From positions 930,001-994,000 of the forward strand of contig OX595993.1 of NCBI GenBank assembly GCA_951394045.1: 64,000 bases of DNA, written 5' to 3'. The notes under the pieces are model-generated. The model ran no database searches. It saw only the letters and a list, made by a program, of their open reading frames with translations, and was not told the origin of the DNA. Every line of letters begins with the position of its first letter. Within the stretch, counting starts at the first letter, position 1. Of the stretch, positions 20,926-31,302 are shown piece by piece. This stretch comes from Nitzschia sp. DOCU1 (lineage: Eukaryota > Bacillariophyta > Bacillariophyceae > Bacillariales > Bacillariaceae). The position numbers were made by a program, and so were the translations under genes.

Positions 20926-20933
20926 TGACGTCA
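20926..20933. promoter_or_regulatory. CRE-type palindrome TGACGTCA
   Basis: Perfect 8-bp CRE, the binding site of bZIP factors, 414 bp upstream of the 7TM receptor start. CRE-like sites drive CO2/cAMP-responsive genes in diatoms. An 8-mer can occur by chance, so function is not shown. Confidence 0.35.
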
Positions 20934-21150
20934 TTACCACCCAAACAAAATCTGCCTGAAGACCGTGCAGAAAGAATGCAGCGGCGCTGATGTGTATGGC
21001 TGGGTCAAGGGTCATAAATATTTTCGTAGCGCGTCGTAGGCGCAGTACAAAAAGGGGAAAGTCGGGCACGCGCGCACGCAGGAACTTCGCGATAAACTTC
21101 GTTTCACTAGATCATGGCGGAAACTTGTTGATTTGCAAGAAGTAAAACCA

Positions 21151-21233
21151 ATTTCTAGGCCATGGTGCTGATACCTTTTTTATAGTAAATTTCTTCAGCT
21201 ATAAAAAAGGTATCAGCACCATGGCCTAGAAAT
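21151..21233. repeat. Perfect inverted repeat, 34-bp arms, 15-nt loop
   Basis: The arm at 21151-21184 is exactly the reverse complement of 21200-21233, with loop 21185-21199. Each arm contains CCATGG and a run of six T/A. Transcribed in either direction it would fold into a long perfect hairpin. No terminal target duplication is obvious and no copy of the arm was noticed elsewhere in the window. It could be a small-RNA precursor, a tiny foldback element or a structured transcript end. Confidence 0.93.
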
Positions 21234-21603
21234 CATTATTTCTAAAGATAGTATTTTGTGGTGTATTCATGCAAGAGTTTGGCAGCTAGAGTCAAACGAT
21301 TCGATTTTGGTAATTAGAGTCAAAATATCACCGTGGTACACTTTTGACGAAGGCTACGAAAACAACAGTCATTGCTGAACAAGCCATAGTTGTTGCCTCT
21401 ACCCCTGTCAAAGTAAGGAGCAGGGCTGAAGCAGTAATATCAGAGGACATGAGACAACCAATGCCGAAGCAGCATATCGCATGCTAGATCGAACCTGCCA
21501 GTTTTAAGGATCAGTTGCATCTAGTAGCGTGACATAGCATTTCTTCGAACGTCTGCTGTGTCCTGAAATTCTTTCTCCCACACAATCGAACCACGACATC
21601 CTA

Positions 21604-22638
21604 ATGGTCGTTGCAAAAATGACATCAACTTCCTTGCCTCGCATGGGGCTTGGAATGGCTGCCCTGGGGAGGCCTGGGTATATCACCCTTGATAGAGCTG
21701 ATATATTTGGATCCGAGAACGATCGCTCGGTCGAGAAAATGCAGTCACAAGCCAACCTAGTGATGGATCGACTGTTTGAAGAATCCGAACGTGATGTTCC
21801 TGAGAAGAGGCCGTGGCTCGACTGTGCAAGATCCTATGGGCTGTCGGAAAAGTTTGTGGGTGAATATCTAAGGAATCGCATGGTAGAGCCCCAGTATGTC
21901 TACGTTTCCAGCAAATGGGGGTACACGTATGTGGCCGATTTCAAAGTGGAGCTAGCGCCAGGCGCCAAGCATGAGGTGAAAGATCATTCCACAGAAAACT
22001 TTTTAAAACAAGTCGAAGAAACGGATATGTATTTGGGAGAGTATTTGGATTTATACCAAATTCACTCGGCGACGTTTGACTCGGGGATCCTGACGGATCA
22101 AAAGGCCCACGAGGCTTTAGCACGCTGTCGCCGGGAACGAGGATGGGCGATTGGCTTGTCGGTGTCAGGTCCCGAGCAAGGCGATATTCTTCGAGAAGCA
22201 ATGAAAATTCGAGTGGCGGGTAGCGACGGTGACGGAAGCGACGTGCCACTATTCGATTCGGTTCAATGTACATACAATGTTTTGGAACAGCGACCGGGTA
22301 AAGCCCTGCTGGAAGCCCATGAAGCCGGTATGGACATCATTATCAAAGAAGGGCTGGCAAACGGACGAGCGCTTCGCTGTTCTGCAATTTTGGAGTACAG
22401 TAAAAGGTTGGGGTGTGAGCCAGATCAATTGGCTTTGGCATGCATCTTGGCGCAACCATTTTGCCCCCGAGTGTTGTCCGGAGCGGTCACACCCGAGCAA
22501 TTAGCATCGAATTTCAAGGCACAGTCTTTGGCAGACAAACTAGTCGATGACAAGGTCCTCTTGCAAGAAATCATGGCAGCAAGTTGTATGGATAGTGAGA
22601 GTTACTGGTCCGATCGAACGGCGCTTCCCTGGAACTAA
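21604..22638 (+). CDS. Aldo/keto reductase family protein
   Basis: 344 residues, single exon, ATG at 21604. It has the AKR TIM-barrel order: N-terminal MGLGMAALG; Asp and Tyr in DCARSYGLSEKFVG; Lys in VSSKWGY; His in LYQIHSATF; C-terminal SGAVTPEQLASNF. The long loop between Lys and His and the catalytic-site wording resemble the L-galactose/D-threo-aldose dehydrogenase-like branch rather than the neighbour at 14814, to which it is not closely similar. No targeting peptide is evident, so it is probably cytosolic. Its end lies 45 bp from the convergent SET-domain gene. Confidence 0.87.
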   Translation: MVVAKMTSTSLPRMGLGMAALGRPGYITLDRADIFGSENDRSVEKMQSQANLVMDRLFEESERDVPEKRPWLDCARSYGLSEKFVGEYLRNRMVEPQYVYVSSKWGYTYVADFKVELAPGAKHEVKDHSTENFLKQVEETDMYLGEYLDLYQIHSATFDSGILTDQKAHEALARCRRERGWAIGLSVSGPEQGDILREAMKIRVAGSDGDGSDVPLFDSVQCTYNVLEQRPGKALLEAHEAGMDIIIKEGLANGRALRCSAILEYSKRLGCEPDQLALACILAQPFCPRVLSGAVTPEQLASNFKAQSLADKLVDDKVLLQEIMAASCMDSESYWSDRTALPWN

Positions 22639-22683
22639 GATGAAGGGAAAAAACGAGACTCCTCGGCTACTAGGAAACTGCTA

Positions 22684-24252
22684 CTACTTTCTTCGCTTTT
22701 TCTTTTTGTTGTTCTTTTTCTTGTTGGTACTCCCAGGTTTGCCTTTATTTGGCGTGGCATTTGCGACTTTCGGCGGCAACGAACTCGTAACGCCTGCTGT
22801 GTACGCATCCCAATACGTTCCACACTCCAAGCAAGTGAGATCTTGGAAGGCTTCCACAAGACGAGCTTTGATCGGGGCTATCTTTTCCCCAAATCTTGCG
22901 TTTAGTATCGGTAGATAGCGACGTGTCATTGTGAGTGTCTGTGGAGGCCACCAATAAATGGGAAGTCCCATTATATTTTCACAAATATGTTGAACTACCA
23001 ACGCTCGATCATATTGTACTTCATGTTTCGGCTGAAGAAACAACCCCAGACGATCGCGCCTGTCACCACCATTCTCTGGCACTTGACAGCCAGTACATTG
23101 CGCCGCCACACACTCTCCGGCCAAGACCAGACGATAGCCTGCCAATGCGCTAGTCCAAAATAATGAATGGATGCGGGGTGTTGCAATGGCCAAGCCCCGT
23201 GCTATCATTCTTTTTATTTGAACGTAGGCACGAGCCGTTGCCGTTGTGAAAAGAAGTCGCAAGGCTTTGATTGTCATATGATGTGTCTCGGAGAGCTCAG
23301 TTTGACATTCCGACACCACGTCCTGTAGAACGGATGGTGAATATTCGGAATTATTCAAGTCGTACCCTTTTCGATGTTCGAAGGATCGATGGATCATATC
23401 CAATGGTTTGCCTAGTCGACGTTCTACGAGGACGATGGGATCGGACTCCAACATGCCGCATTTGGAGCATTCCCAGTATGCCTGATCGGATTGGTCAATG
23501 TACTGGCAGGGAACTCTATCGGAACACGTTGGGCAAGGTACGCATCGAAGATAGTCGGGTCCATTGCATCTATCACAAGAACACCAAAATGACTTGGTTT
23601 CCATAAGTAGTTGTCGTCGTTCATGGGCAGGTGTTTCCAAGACGTCGGCAATGTAGGAAAAGCAAACCAGGTCCCCTTTTTTCACCGGCCGAAGCAACTT
23701 GTACTCCAAAGCACCATCCTCCGAAGCCACAGAAGAATATCCCATATTTGGAGCACATGAATGAGCAAATTTGCTAGCAAACAATGGAATTGCCGAATGC
23801 GTCCCTCGATATTGGTGGCTATTTGTCACGTAGATACTCAATAGTTGATGAATCACGGTCAGATCGTCAATCGCTCCCAAAATAAAGAGTGCTTCGGCAG
23901 GTTCCACCAACGTCTTTCCAATGATAGAATCAAGTGGTTGATAAAACATGTCCAAGAGTCCCACTTGCAATTCGACGGGGGCATCCAAAAATTGTTCCAT
24001 AAAATCCACATAATCCATTTGTTTACAAACAAGTGCTGGCAGTTCTCGTAATATCGGCGTGTATAGTAGGGAAGAATCCAAGTCTTGCGTGGCAACAATG
24101 ACACGACCCATGGTAGGATGATTTTCGAGGATTTCGAGACCATGATTATTCTCCAAGATGAGGGCTCCTAGATTGACTTCTGGGGCATCTTCGGCCAGTT
24201 CAATGCGGCCATTGACCTTGGCGGCGGTACTATCGTGAGCTGCTGCTGACAT
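22684..24252 (-). CDS. SMYD-like SET-domain protein (putative lysine methyltransferase)
   Basis: The family uses S-adenosylmethionine to methylate lysines. Key SET signatures: FAHSCAPNMGY (the NHS-C-PN motif with His/Ser kept), GDLVCFSYIAD, and a post-SET zinc cluster CSCDRC followed by CVPCPTC and a second Cys pair. A helical C-terminal half and a Lys-rich tail ending in KKKKRRK suggest nuclear entry. No MYND finger is visible. The frame is open to an ATG at 24543, but the extra 97 residues are low in conserved character and include a CRE palindrome at 24475-24482. The ATG at 24252 (CCACAAAATG context) is preferred, giving 522 residues. The longer start cannot be excluded. Confidence 0.8.
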   Translation of the reverse strand: MSAAAHDSTAAKVNGRIELAEDAPEVNLGALILENNHGLEILENHPTMGRVIVATQDLDSSLLYTPILRELPALVCKQMDYVDFMEQFLDAPVELQVGLLDMFYQPLDSIIGKTLVEPAEALFILGAIDDLTVIHQLLSIYVTNSHQYRGTHSAIPLFASKFAHSCAPNMGYSSVASEDGALEYKLLRPVKKGDLVCFSYIADVLETPAHERRQLLMETKSFWCSCDRCNGPDYLRCVPCPTCSDRVPCQYIDQSDQAYWECSKCGMLESDPIVLVERRLGKPLDMIHRSFEHRKGYDLNNSEYSPSVLQDVVSECQTELSETHHMTIKALRLLFTTATARAYVQIKRMIARGLAIATPRIHSLFWTSALAGYRLVLAGECVAAQCTGCQVPENGGDRRDRLGLFLQPKHEVQYDRALVVQHICENIMGLPIYWWPPQTLTMTRRYLPILNARFGEKIAPIKARLVEAFQDLTCLECGTYWDAYTAGVTSSLPPKVANATPNKGKPGSTNKKKNNKKKKRRK

Positions 24253-24474
24253 TTTGTGGCACCACTGGGCTCTCCCACCAAACGAGATTGGATCGTACAA
24301 AGAGGCACACAGATAGATCGCTTTGTCTCTGCCTGAAGTGCAAGAGACACGTTTTCTTTGGAGATCTTCTATTCTGACTCTCCGTTGTCTTGCCTTTTCT
24401 TGGGTGTCGTGCCAGTGGTACGTTAGACGAGAGAATCCTATCTCGGATGGAACTCTTTTTTCGAGGCGTGCTAA

Positions 24475-24482
24475 TGACGTCA
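24475..24482. promoter_or_regulatory. CRE-type palindrome TGACGTCA
   Basis: Perfect CRE about 220 bp upstream of the preferred start of the SET-domain gene, a normal distance for a promoter element. It also argues mildly that the longer open frame here is not coding. Confidence 0.35.
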
Positions 24483-24543
24483 GCCGCGCGTCCAACGTTT
24501 GCCAAACGCGCGATGGATAGACAGACGGAGGAGAACAGACCAT

Positions 24544-25130
24544 ACGACTCTTCCGACCGATTATGTGGTTGCGATGCTAAAACGACGACGACAACTCTTT
24601 GACTTGCGAAACTACTACCCTCAGGGCCCCCATAATAATAGTGCCGGTCAAACCCATCTTGTTACTACGATGTTAAATGACTATGCGCTGTTTTTGTTTC
24701 ATCAAAGTTCTGATCTGTATTTACCTCGAAATCTATCTGAATCGGAATGTTGTCCTCTGCTAGGAATAGTAGACCAGCTTGCTTGCTTTTGGAACTTTTC
24801 AAAGGACGTTTTGGTATCATCGGGACACACGGTAGTGCTCTTTCCACGCAAAAATCGCAAGTTGTCCACTGCACCTCCAACTTGTATCTGGAGGAAGGAA
24901 AAAATATTCTTGAAACAAGGTTGCAATCACCACCTCTCCTGTCGCCAGCGTGCATCCCTGTCCCGAGTCCGTACGTGTCAAACTTAATGGAAAATCATGC
25001 TCTGATCGGAAATTCAATGCTCTTGCTCTGACTGATCCCCCGATAACTGACCTAATAAAGCCAGCCAAGCGACACACTTTCCGAGCGGTGCCTTTAGATG
25101 CGCTGTAAGCAAACGACAAAGGCGTATCCC
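24544..25130. other. Intergenic, 587 bp
   Basis: Between the SET-domain gene 5' side and the WDR68 gene 3' end, both on the minus strand. Plus-strand open frames here lack coding character. Nothing further recognised. Confidence 0.55.
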
Positions 25131-26363
25131 TTACACTCTCACTATTAAAAAAAGAGTAGATGTGAGAATATTCCAACGCCATCCATGCATTGAGTTCCTG
25201 CCATGCTTGCACGTTGTTACTTACATATTTGTAGCTTGTCTTGGAATGCGATGCTGACCCAATCTGGCTGACTAGCACTCCACTGCAAATTGTTGATTTC
25301 GCCGTCGGCGTTGTATGCCAAAATGGGATCGTCAACCGGACGCTTGGGCATGGCACTGAGATCCCAGATGAGAGCTTGCGAGTCATCCCCAGCTGTACAA
25401 ATGTGGCAAGATGAGTGCGGCGCCCAAGCAACAGCATTGACGCATCCCAGATGACCGCCAAGTTCCGCAACAGGAAGACTTGGTACCCTGATATCTAGAA
25501 TAATGGTCCTCCTCGAGTCCACCATGAAAGTTGCCAAGTAGTTGGGGTCTTGCTTATTCCACTCCAGTCTCAGGAGTGGATCTAGGTCAGGCGATTCGTA
25601 GATAATTGTAGAGTGTTCCAAGCTTCGCAGATCGAACATTCGAACACTGCCGTCCGCACCAACAGAGGCAAACACATCCTTTCCCCGAGCAAACGCCAAG
25701 TCGAACACCTCCCGATCGTGAGCAATCAGTTGCGTCCGCGCTGTCTGTGTCGCCACATCCCATATCGTACAAGTAGTGTCGATTGAGCTTGTCCCAAGAA
25801 TGCTGGGATCAGTCTCATTCCAGTCGAACGACGTTAGAGGGGCGCAGTACTCCGATGTTTTATTGTTGTTCAGAAGAGCTTCCTTCTGCACTTGCATGTT
25901 CTTTCCCGACCCGTCATCGGACACCGACCATATTCTTAGGTAGTCGCCGGTGGTTGCGAGAAGGTCGTTGGAGCCCAACCTCACATCGGGTGACCACATC
26001 AACTTGGTGCAAGGATAAGGATGGTCAAACTCCGCTGCCTGATAAAGATTTCCTTCCCCGGGATTCTTCTTGATGATGGACACAACATTCGAATATTGTT
26101 CGACGTAACTTCCTATGGCAAGGCGGAACATGGCTGATGGATCGGGTCTGGTGTAATCAGAGGCAGAGGCAGTGGGGTTAATTTCGCGTGAGACGGAGCT
26201 TCCAAGAATCTCCCGCCAATAGCGAGCCAACACGACTGCGATATCCTGGTACTCACCGCCGACTCCATCCCATGGAAAAGACTGTCCATGGTGCCTTGTA
26301 TGTATATATCTCCTTCCTTGGGGCTGAACTCGACCCATCGGTACTGTAGCTTGGTTCCGCCAT
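25131..26363 (-). CDS. WDR68: WD40 protein WDR68/DCAF7 (TTG1/LWD1 family), three exons
   Basis: Exons 26363-26257, 26147-25225 and 25141-25131 (introns 109 and 83 nt, GT-AG) give 346 residues, close to the usual 342. The first exon uses a different frame from the main open frame. It starts at an ATG in good context and supplies EIYTYKAPWTVFSMGWSRR, joining to PDPSAMFRLAIGSYVEQYSN as in the family. The last exon is only 11 nt and supplies the family's closing LRV and stop. Conserved core: VFASVGADGSVRMFDLR, LEHSTIIYE, WNKQDPNYLAT, WAPHSSCHICTAGDD and INNLQWSASQPDW. In other eukaryotes this scaffold binds DYRK/HIPK kinases and CUL4-DDB1, and plant members act in circadian and pigment control. 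Role here by homology. Confidence 0.95.
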
Positions 26364-27016
26364 GGTGATCTTGTGCTTCAAATGCCTTCAGGATGTTCAA
26401 TGCGAGGCATCATTGTGCTGCAGCGCTGAAGACAGTCAGTGGGAAGGAGGGACAGCGTTCTAAAAGCGACCACCCTCTCATTAAATATGTTTGGGCCAGA
26501 TTCAAGCGAGGACGCCTGCTCAATGAATAACATTCACGCTCGTATATGTACATTGGCAAGTGGCGAGGCTGGGCAGGATGATTTCGGGAAGACAGACAGT
26601 CGAACGATTTGTGACTCAGTCGACTTGACGTTAACCCTTCTTTAACGCCATTGCGTTGGGCTCTCACATTTTTGGTAGCCCCTGCCGAAAATTTCGTCTC
26701 TGGCACCTGCTTTGGAGCACCTGGATGCATCGTGCGTCGAACAAAAACGAGTTATTCTACATACCCGAAGATTGTAATAAGCAGCAATCCTCTCGGCGTA
26801 CGCCGAAAAGATGTCCCTAGAGACGTTGTGGATTATCCAAACACGGTATAGATCGCACTCATTCATGCTGAGTGGCAAGTGGCCGAATGTTGTATCTCGC
26901 GACCGTTGAGCGTTGATTTCCTCACAATTTTCGGCCCTTCGGGCAGCTCTAGAGGATAAAGAGAGCACCTCTCGTCACAACATCGCATCTAAAGTCGAAC
27001 AACAAAGTCTTTCACC
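26364..27016. promoter_or_regulatory. Divergent promoter region, 653 bp
   Basis: Between the starts of WDR68 (-) and the LRR protein (+). Short minus-strand frames at 26410-26730 and 26642-26968 have no recognisable features. No distinct regulatory motif could be assigned. Confidence 0.45.
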
Positions 27017-29895
27017 ATGGCTCGAAAGTACTCGGATCGACCGTCTGGTAGGTCCAACCTGCAGGATGTCCCTGAATTGACTTCGGAAAGCGAAAGCGAT
27101 AGCGAGATGAGGTACAAACTCCCTCATTATGCAACGCCCCCCAATGATGGAAATTTGCCAAAGAAGGTCGGGCCCGGAACGCCCCAGCGACCCATCAAGA
27201 TCCCAGATACAGCAAAGGCGGGAACTCCAGACGAGCCGATTTGGATTAGCGATGTGGATGGGACCGATACAGAGACCGATACTAGCATTGCGGCTGTTCG
27301 GGGTACACGCAAGTCTCCCCCAGCGAAAAAGGTACCTCCTTCTAATGCATTTAAAGCCGGTGATCGGCCGCGAAGCAAATCGCGGGAGGGGAAATCATCG
27401 ACTTTGAGACAAAATGTCGTGCTTAGCTCGGAGGATGAACAACCCACAAAGCTCAGCCCTCCTACTGCTAGACCCAAGGTACCCCCCATTCCCGCATCGA
27501 AGGACCCAAGAAGTCTAGACGTAAGGAGTCCATCCCGAGTGACTCAACCCACACCATCTAGTCCCGTGGCTAGTCCCAAGGAGAGCCCAAAGCGCACGGC
27601 TGCTGGTTCTGCGACGTCGGAAACGAGTTCAGCAGCAGGGAGCCCGCCAAGGGCAATTCGGCCAAAAGCATCTACCGGTAGTTCTGCGGCTAGTATCAAG
27701 GATCCTCGAACGCTCGCGAATGTTGCTAGTGCGACATCTGAAGAGACTCCTACAACGAGCAACCACTTGGGAAAGAAAAGCTCCAACAAAAAGCCAAAAT
27801 CAAAACGTGTTTCAAACTCGAGCAAGACATCCAATCCGTTTGATGTTGCTTCTTTGGCCAACGAAGGCGATGATCCCATGCTTGAGAAGGAACTAGAGGA
27901 AATTGCTTTAAATGGACGATCTGGTCTAATCAGTGGTAATCCAGGAGTGTTCGACGTTGAAAAGGGCAACGAGGAAACTAGCTCTGTATTTGTACCTCCA
28001 GCTTTGCCTCTGGGAGAGGACGAGGCGGATAGGAGCTGGCACACTCCCATCAGGACTGACAAGCCCAAGACAACGAAACGTCAAAGATGGTTCTTGTTTC
28101 TGTCGGTTATTGGTTTTATTATCATCACCACTTGTTTGATCTTTGTATTGGCTGGAAACAAGAAGGTAGATGATGGTGAGGATTTTGAAGCAAATCTGAC
28201 CGACCGCCAAAAGGCCTTGAACACAATTATCTTGCGGGTGACTGATTCGGCAACCTTGAGTAACGAGAAATCTCCTCAGAGCAAGGCCCGGCGATGGTTA
28301 CTCTTCCGTGATCGTGAGCTGTCTACTGCTGAAGAAGAGCCAGTCATTCAGCGATATGCCTTGGCTTGCTTCTACTTTTCTACAGGTGGCGACACCAAGT
28401 GGAGCGACAACAATTGGCTGAGCGAGGAGGAGTGTGGAGCGACGCCGTGGAATGGTCTCGACTGCAACTCTGATGGCGAAGTCAAAACTTTGGTACTAGG
28501 TACGTAAGATCATGTGGGGAAAAACTGACTCGGGTGTCCCAACAAGTGCGTGATACTCAAATCAATGTGTTCTCTTCTCAGACAACGCTGGTTTGGCTGG
28601 AACAATTCCTAGCGAGGTGGGCCATTTGTACAAACTCGAGAATCTGATCCTAAAGAATAATCCAGGACTTTTCGGTTGGATCCCTACGACGCTTGCACAC
28701 GTCAAGTCTTTATCACAACTCGGCTTGTACTCAAACGCTCTTTCTGGTACCATCCCGGATGTCTTCCAACATGCCAATCAGATTCGATACATCAATCTGG
28801 AAGACAACAATATGTACGGAAGTATTCCCTTGGGCATTCAGCACTTGACGAAGCTGGATACACTTGCTCTCGCAAACAACCGCTTTGATGGAATGATTCC
28901 AGTGGAACAGTTTGCCAAGACGACGCTTAAATATCTGAGCCTCAGCCACAACGAGTTCTCAAGCATGTTGGAGCACTCAATCAAGTATGTCACTACCCTC
29001 GAGCATATCTACCTCGACAATAACAAAATGCGAGGTCCGATCCCAAGAGAGATCGTCGCTTTAACCAATCTGAGTACGTAAAGTTTCGCTGGGATCCAAG
29101 CTTCGAACAACCTTTCCCCTGACTTCATTTCTCGTTTTGTTCTCAGAATCACTTGATCTTGGTGGCAACCAATTCACAGGCACCGTCCCGACTGAGATTG
29201 GGAAGTTGCAGCGATTGGAATTTTTGTCGATGAGCAGTAACCAGCTCAAAGGTACCATTCCTAACGCGCTGATATTCTTGACAAACTTGAAGGCTCTCAA
29301 CTTGGCTTCCAATGCGCTTGTTGGGACGCTGCCAAACATTTCCAACATGTCGCGTCTGGTCAATCTTCAGCTCTACGAGAACAAGCTTACAGGCTCCATC
29401 CCCGACGCGGTTCAGCAGCTGCAGAATCTTGAAGTTCTGTCTCTAGCTTCGAACAAGCTTGTCGGAACGATTCCAAGGACGATCAGAATGATGGGCAAAA
29501 CGTTGCGCGGACTCTACCTGTCTGACAATCAAATTCAAGGACGCATTCCTACGGAACTCTGCGCATTTGCATCATTAGAGGCTCTCTTCTTGGATACCAA
29601 CAAACTTTTTGGACCGGTTCCTTCATGTCTTGGTGATCTTTCGAATCTTCAGCAACTATTCCTCTTCCAGAACCAACTGACAGGTCAAGTGCCGTCGACA
29701 TTCGGAGATCTGAAACAGCTGAAAGGACTCGGTCTTGAAGAAAATGGATTGGCAGGTGAAATGCCTGATGGCGTCTGCTCGTTAGTCGACGATTCCAAGC
29801 TGGATATCTGGGCCGACTGCACGGATCAATTTGGCAGCGACCCACTATTGTGTGACTGTTGCAGCGTATGCTGCCCTAGCGACAAGTGCATATAA
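27017..29895 (+). CDS. Membrane-anchored leucine-rich-repeat protein
   Basis: Exons 27017-28499, 28582-29073 and 29147-29895 (introns 82 and 73 nt, both phase 1) give 907 residues. Residues 1-355 are Ser/Pro/Lys-rich and probably disordered and cytosolic. One transmembrane helix lies near 358-382 (FLFLSVIGFIIITTCLIFVLAG). Then comes a capping segment with WNGLDCNSDGEV and about 14 plant-type LRRs (L-x-x-N-x-L-x-G-x-I-P) from about 495 to 870. The end is Cys-rich (CDCCSVCCPSDKC). Introns cut between LRR units in the same phase, so repeats could be shuffled as exons. The TM precedes the LRRs with no signal peptide, which suggests type II topology with the LRRs outside. No kinase domain. Such proteins are expanded in diatoms; a recognition or adhesion role is inference. 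Confidence 0.87.
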
Positions 29896-30889
29896 ACTAA
29901 TTTTTATAGACATTGGTATGAGTCATGGACTATTTCAACAAGTTATAAAAGCAAATACACGCCCTAGCTCGGTAGATGGCGCAACGGTTGCCGTCGTGGC
30001 CTTCTATATATACTCGAGGTAGGTTGCCCACCCGACTTGTTCGTCAAGTCCCAGGGGCTGTGGCTGCACCATCGAATAAGCAAATGAGTTTTTCGTCATT
30101 TGGGCAGGTGCATCAACAATCGGTGAAACGGATATTGTCTCGCTTCTCAATCTTTTGGGAGGTGGAGGTGATGCGTCTGCAGCGGGCCATTTCGTGGACG
30201 AACTCATCATGCCCCGGTAAGATGGCAGAAAACTTTCCCACAAAGTCATGGTGTGATTAGTGGTGTGTACCTTGGGAGTGTGATCAAAGAAGCGAGAAAA
30301 GATGCTGTACAAAAGACAAAAGAAAAATGTGCTTCCGACAACAAGTCTTGGATTTGTGTGCTCCATGTTCGACCGGCAATTGGCAACTAGCATAATTTCA
30401 GGATACCTGGTTGATGACGACCTGCAAATCCGAAGCTTTCCAAAATGTGGGTGACTTGATGTCAGCAACCAGAAGCTTCGTTTGGGTCGAATCCATGTGG
30501 AACGTGCAGTAGATCGATCTGTAGAAATGACAAAAATCCGATATTGAGCCGGGCCAGCTACCTGGTAGAGCATGAATATTAGCGCCCCTCCAATTTTAGA
30601 ACGCCGCAACAGCGCGGATCGATTTTGCTGTGGTCTGAATCATTTATGCTGAAAGCGAAGTCGCGAACCGTGACACGATGACGCTACTAGCGCAAAGAAT
30701 GACACACAAAGATACAATTGAGAAGGCCATCAATCAAAAAGATACCCGATGATGTGCAGTTCTCGATATTCGACAGCACCTCTTTTGCTTGCTCATGCTA
30801 TGATGCCATAAACCAAATCATCCGCAAACGAATTAACCCTTTTCAAACAGCAAGCAACAATTCCTCGATTGAAGACAAGTAACACAACA
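29896..30889. other. Intergenic, about 1 kb
   Basis: Between the LRR gene and the first small paralogous gene. The weak minus-strand frame at 30004-30366 is the only candidate inside. No repeat or RNA gene noticed. Confidence 0.5.
30004..30366 (-). CDS. Possible small membrane protein, uncertain
   Basis: A 120-residue frame from an ATG at 30366. It has one hydrophobic stretch near the start (LVVGSTFFFCLLYSIFSRFF), then a Pro/Ser-rich region (SPPPPKRLRSE) and no known domain. The frame is open further upstream to about 30609 without a good start. Composition is only mildly coding-like. It could equally be non-coding. Confidence 0.25.
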   Translation of the reverse strand: MEHTNPRLVVGSTFFFCLLYSIFSRFFDHTPKVHTTNHTMTLWESFLPSYRGMMSSSTKWPAADASPPPPKRLRSETISVSPIVDAPAQMTKNSFAYSMVQPQPLGLDEQVGWATYLEYI

Positions 30890-31302
30890 ATGACGTGGAG
30901 CGCATTCCTAGTAGCAATGAGAAACGGCATCGGCACCCGAGCTGGACGAACAGCTCCGCAGGCGATGAATCAAGCGAAACCAAGTACTCGACCCGTTTCC
31001 TCACAGGCCACAGCTGCCAATGAGGAAATAGTCAAACCGCAGAAGACTAAGCGATCATATGTGCCGGAGGACTGGGACTTTTTGGTTCTCGATGCAAGTT
31101 TCCTCGCAAAGATGTAAGCGTTTGGTATTGTGCTTCAAAGAGCCGCCTCTCATATGCGGTTGTTTCGTCTGCGCTGTAATGTAGGAATACGGAGAGCCGG
31201 CATGTATCCCCTCCATTTAGTCGGTTTCACTTACATCGACAAGCAGAGAGAAGGATGGCAAGGGCGCAACGCCCGCCATGCGGTATCGCAAAGACTACAT
31301 AG
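30890..31302 (+). CDS. Small paralogous protein, copy 1, unknown function
   Basis: ATG at 30890 (an earlier TTG was ignored). Exon 1 gives 75 residues: an amphipathic start (TWSAFLVAMRNGIG), an Ala/Pro/Lys linker and a conserved end (DWDFLVLDASFLAKM). Unspliced it stops at 31117. A GT donor at 31114 sits exactly over that stop, and an AG at 31183-31184 defines a 71-nt intron matching the size of others in this window; the spliced product is 113 residues, ending at 31302. The copy at 32152 has the same exon-1 plan and the same donor and acceptor positions. No known domain, signal peptide or membrane segment. The exon-2 frame is uncertain. Confidence 0.5.

Larger units (their letters stand above)
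20513..21603. other. Intergenic, 1.09 kb, divergent promoters plus hairpin
   Basis: Separates the 7TM receptor (-) from an aldo/keto reductase (+). It contains a palindromic TGACGTCA and a perfect long inverted repeat, listed separately. No coding frame was accepted. Confidence 0.65.

Noticed and set aside
24253..24543. 97-residue N-terminal extension of the SET protein
   Set aside because: Open but not conserved in character, contains a CRE palindrome, and a better start lies at 24252. Left as an alternative.
24499..24987. Plus-strand frame of 162 codons
   Set aside because: Starts inside the SET gene 5' region, lacks domain or compositional support.
26264..26400. Two other open frames at the WDR68 start
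   Set aside because: Neither gives the family's N-terminus; the third frame with splicing at 26257/26147 does.
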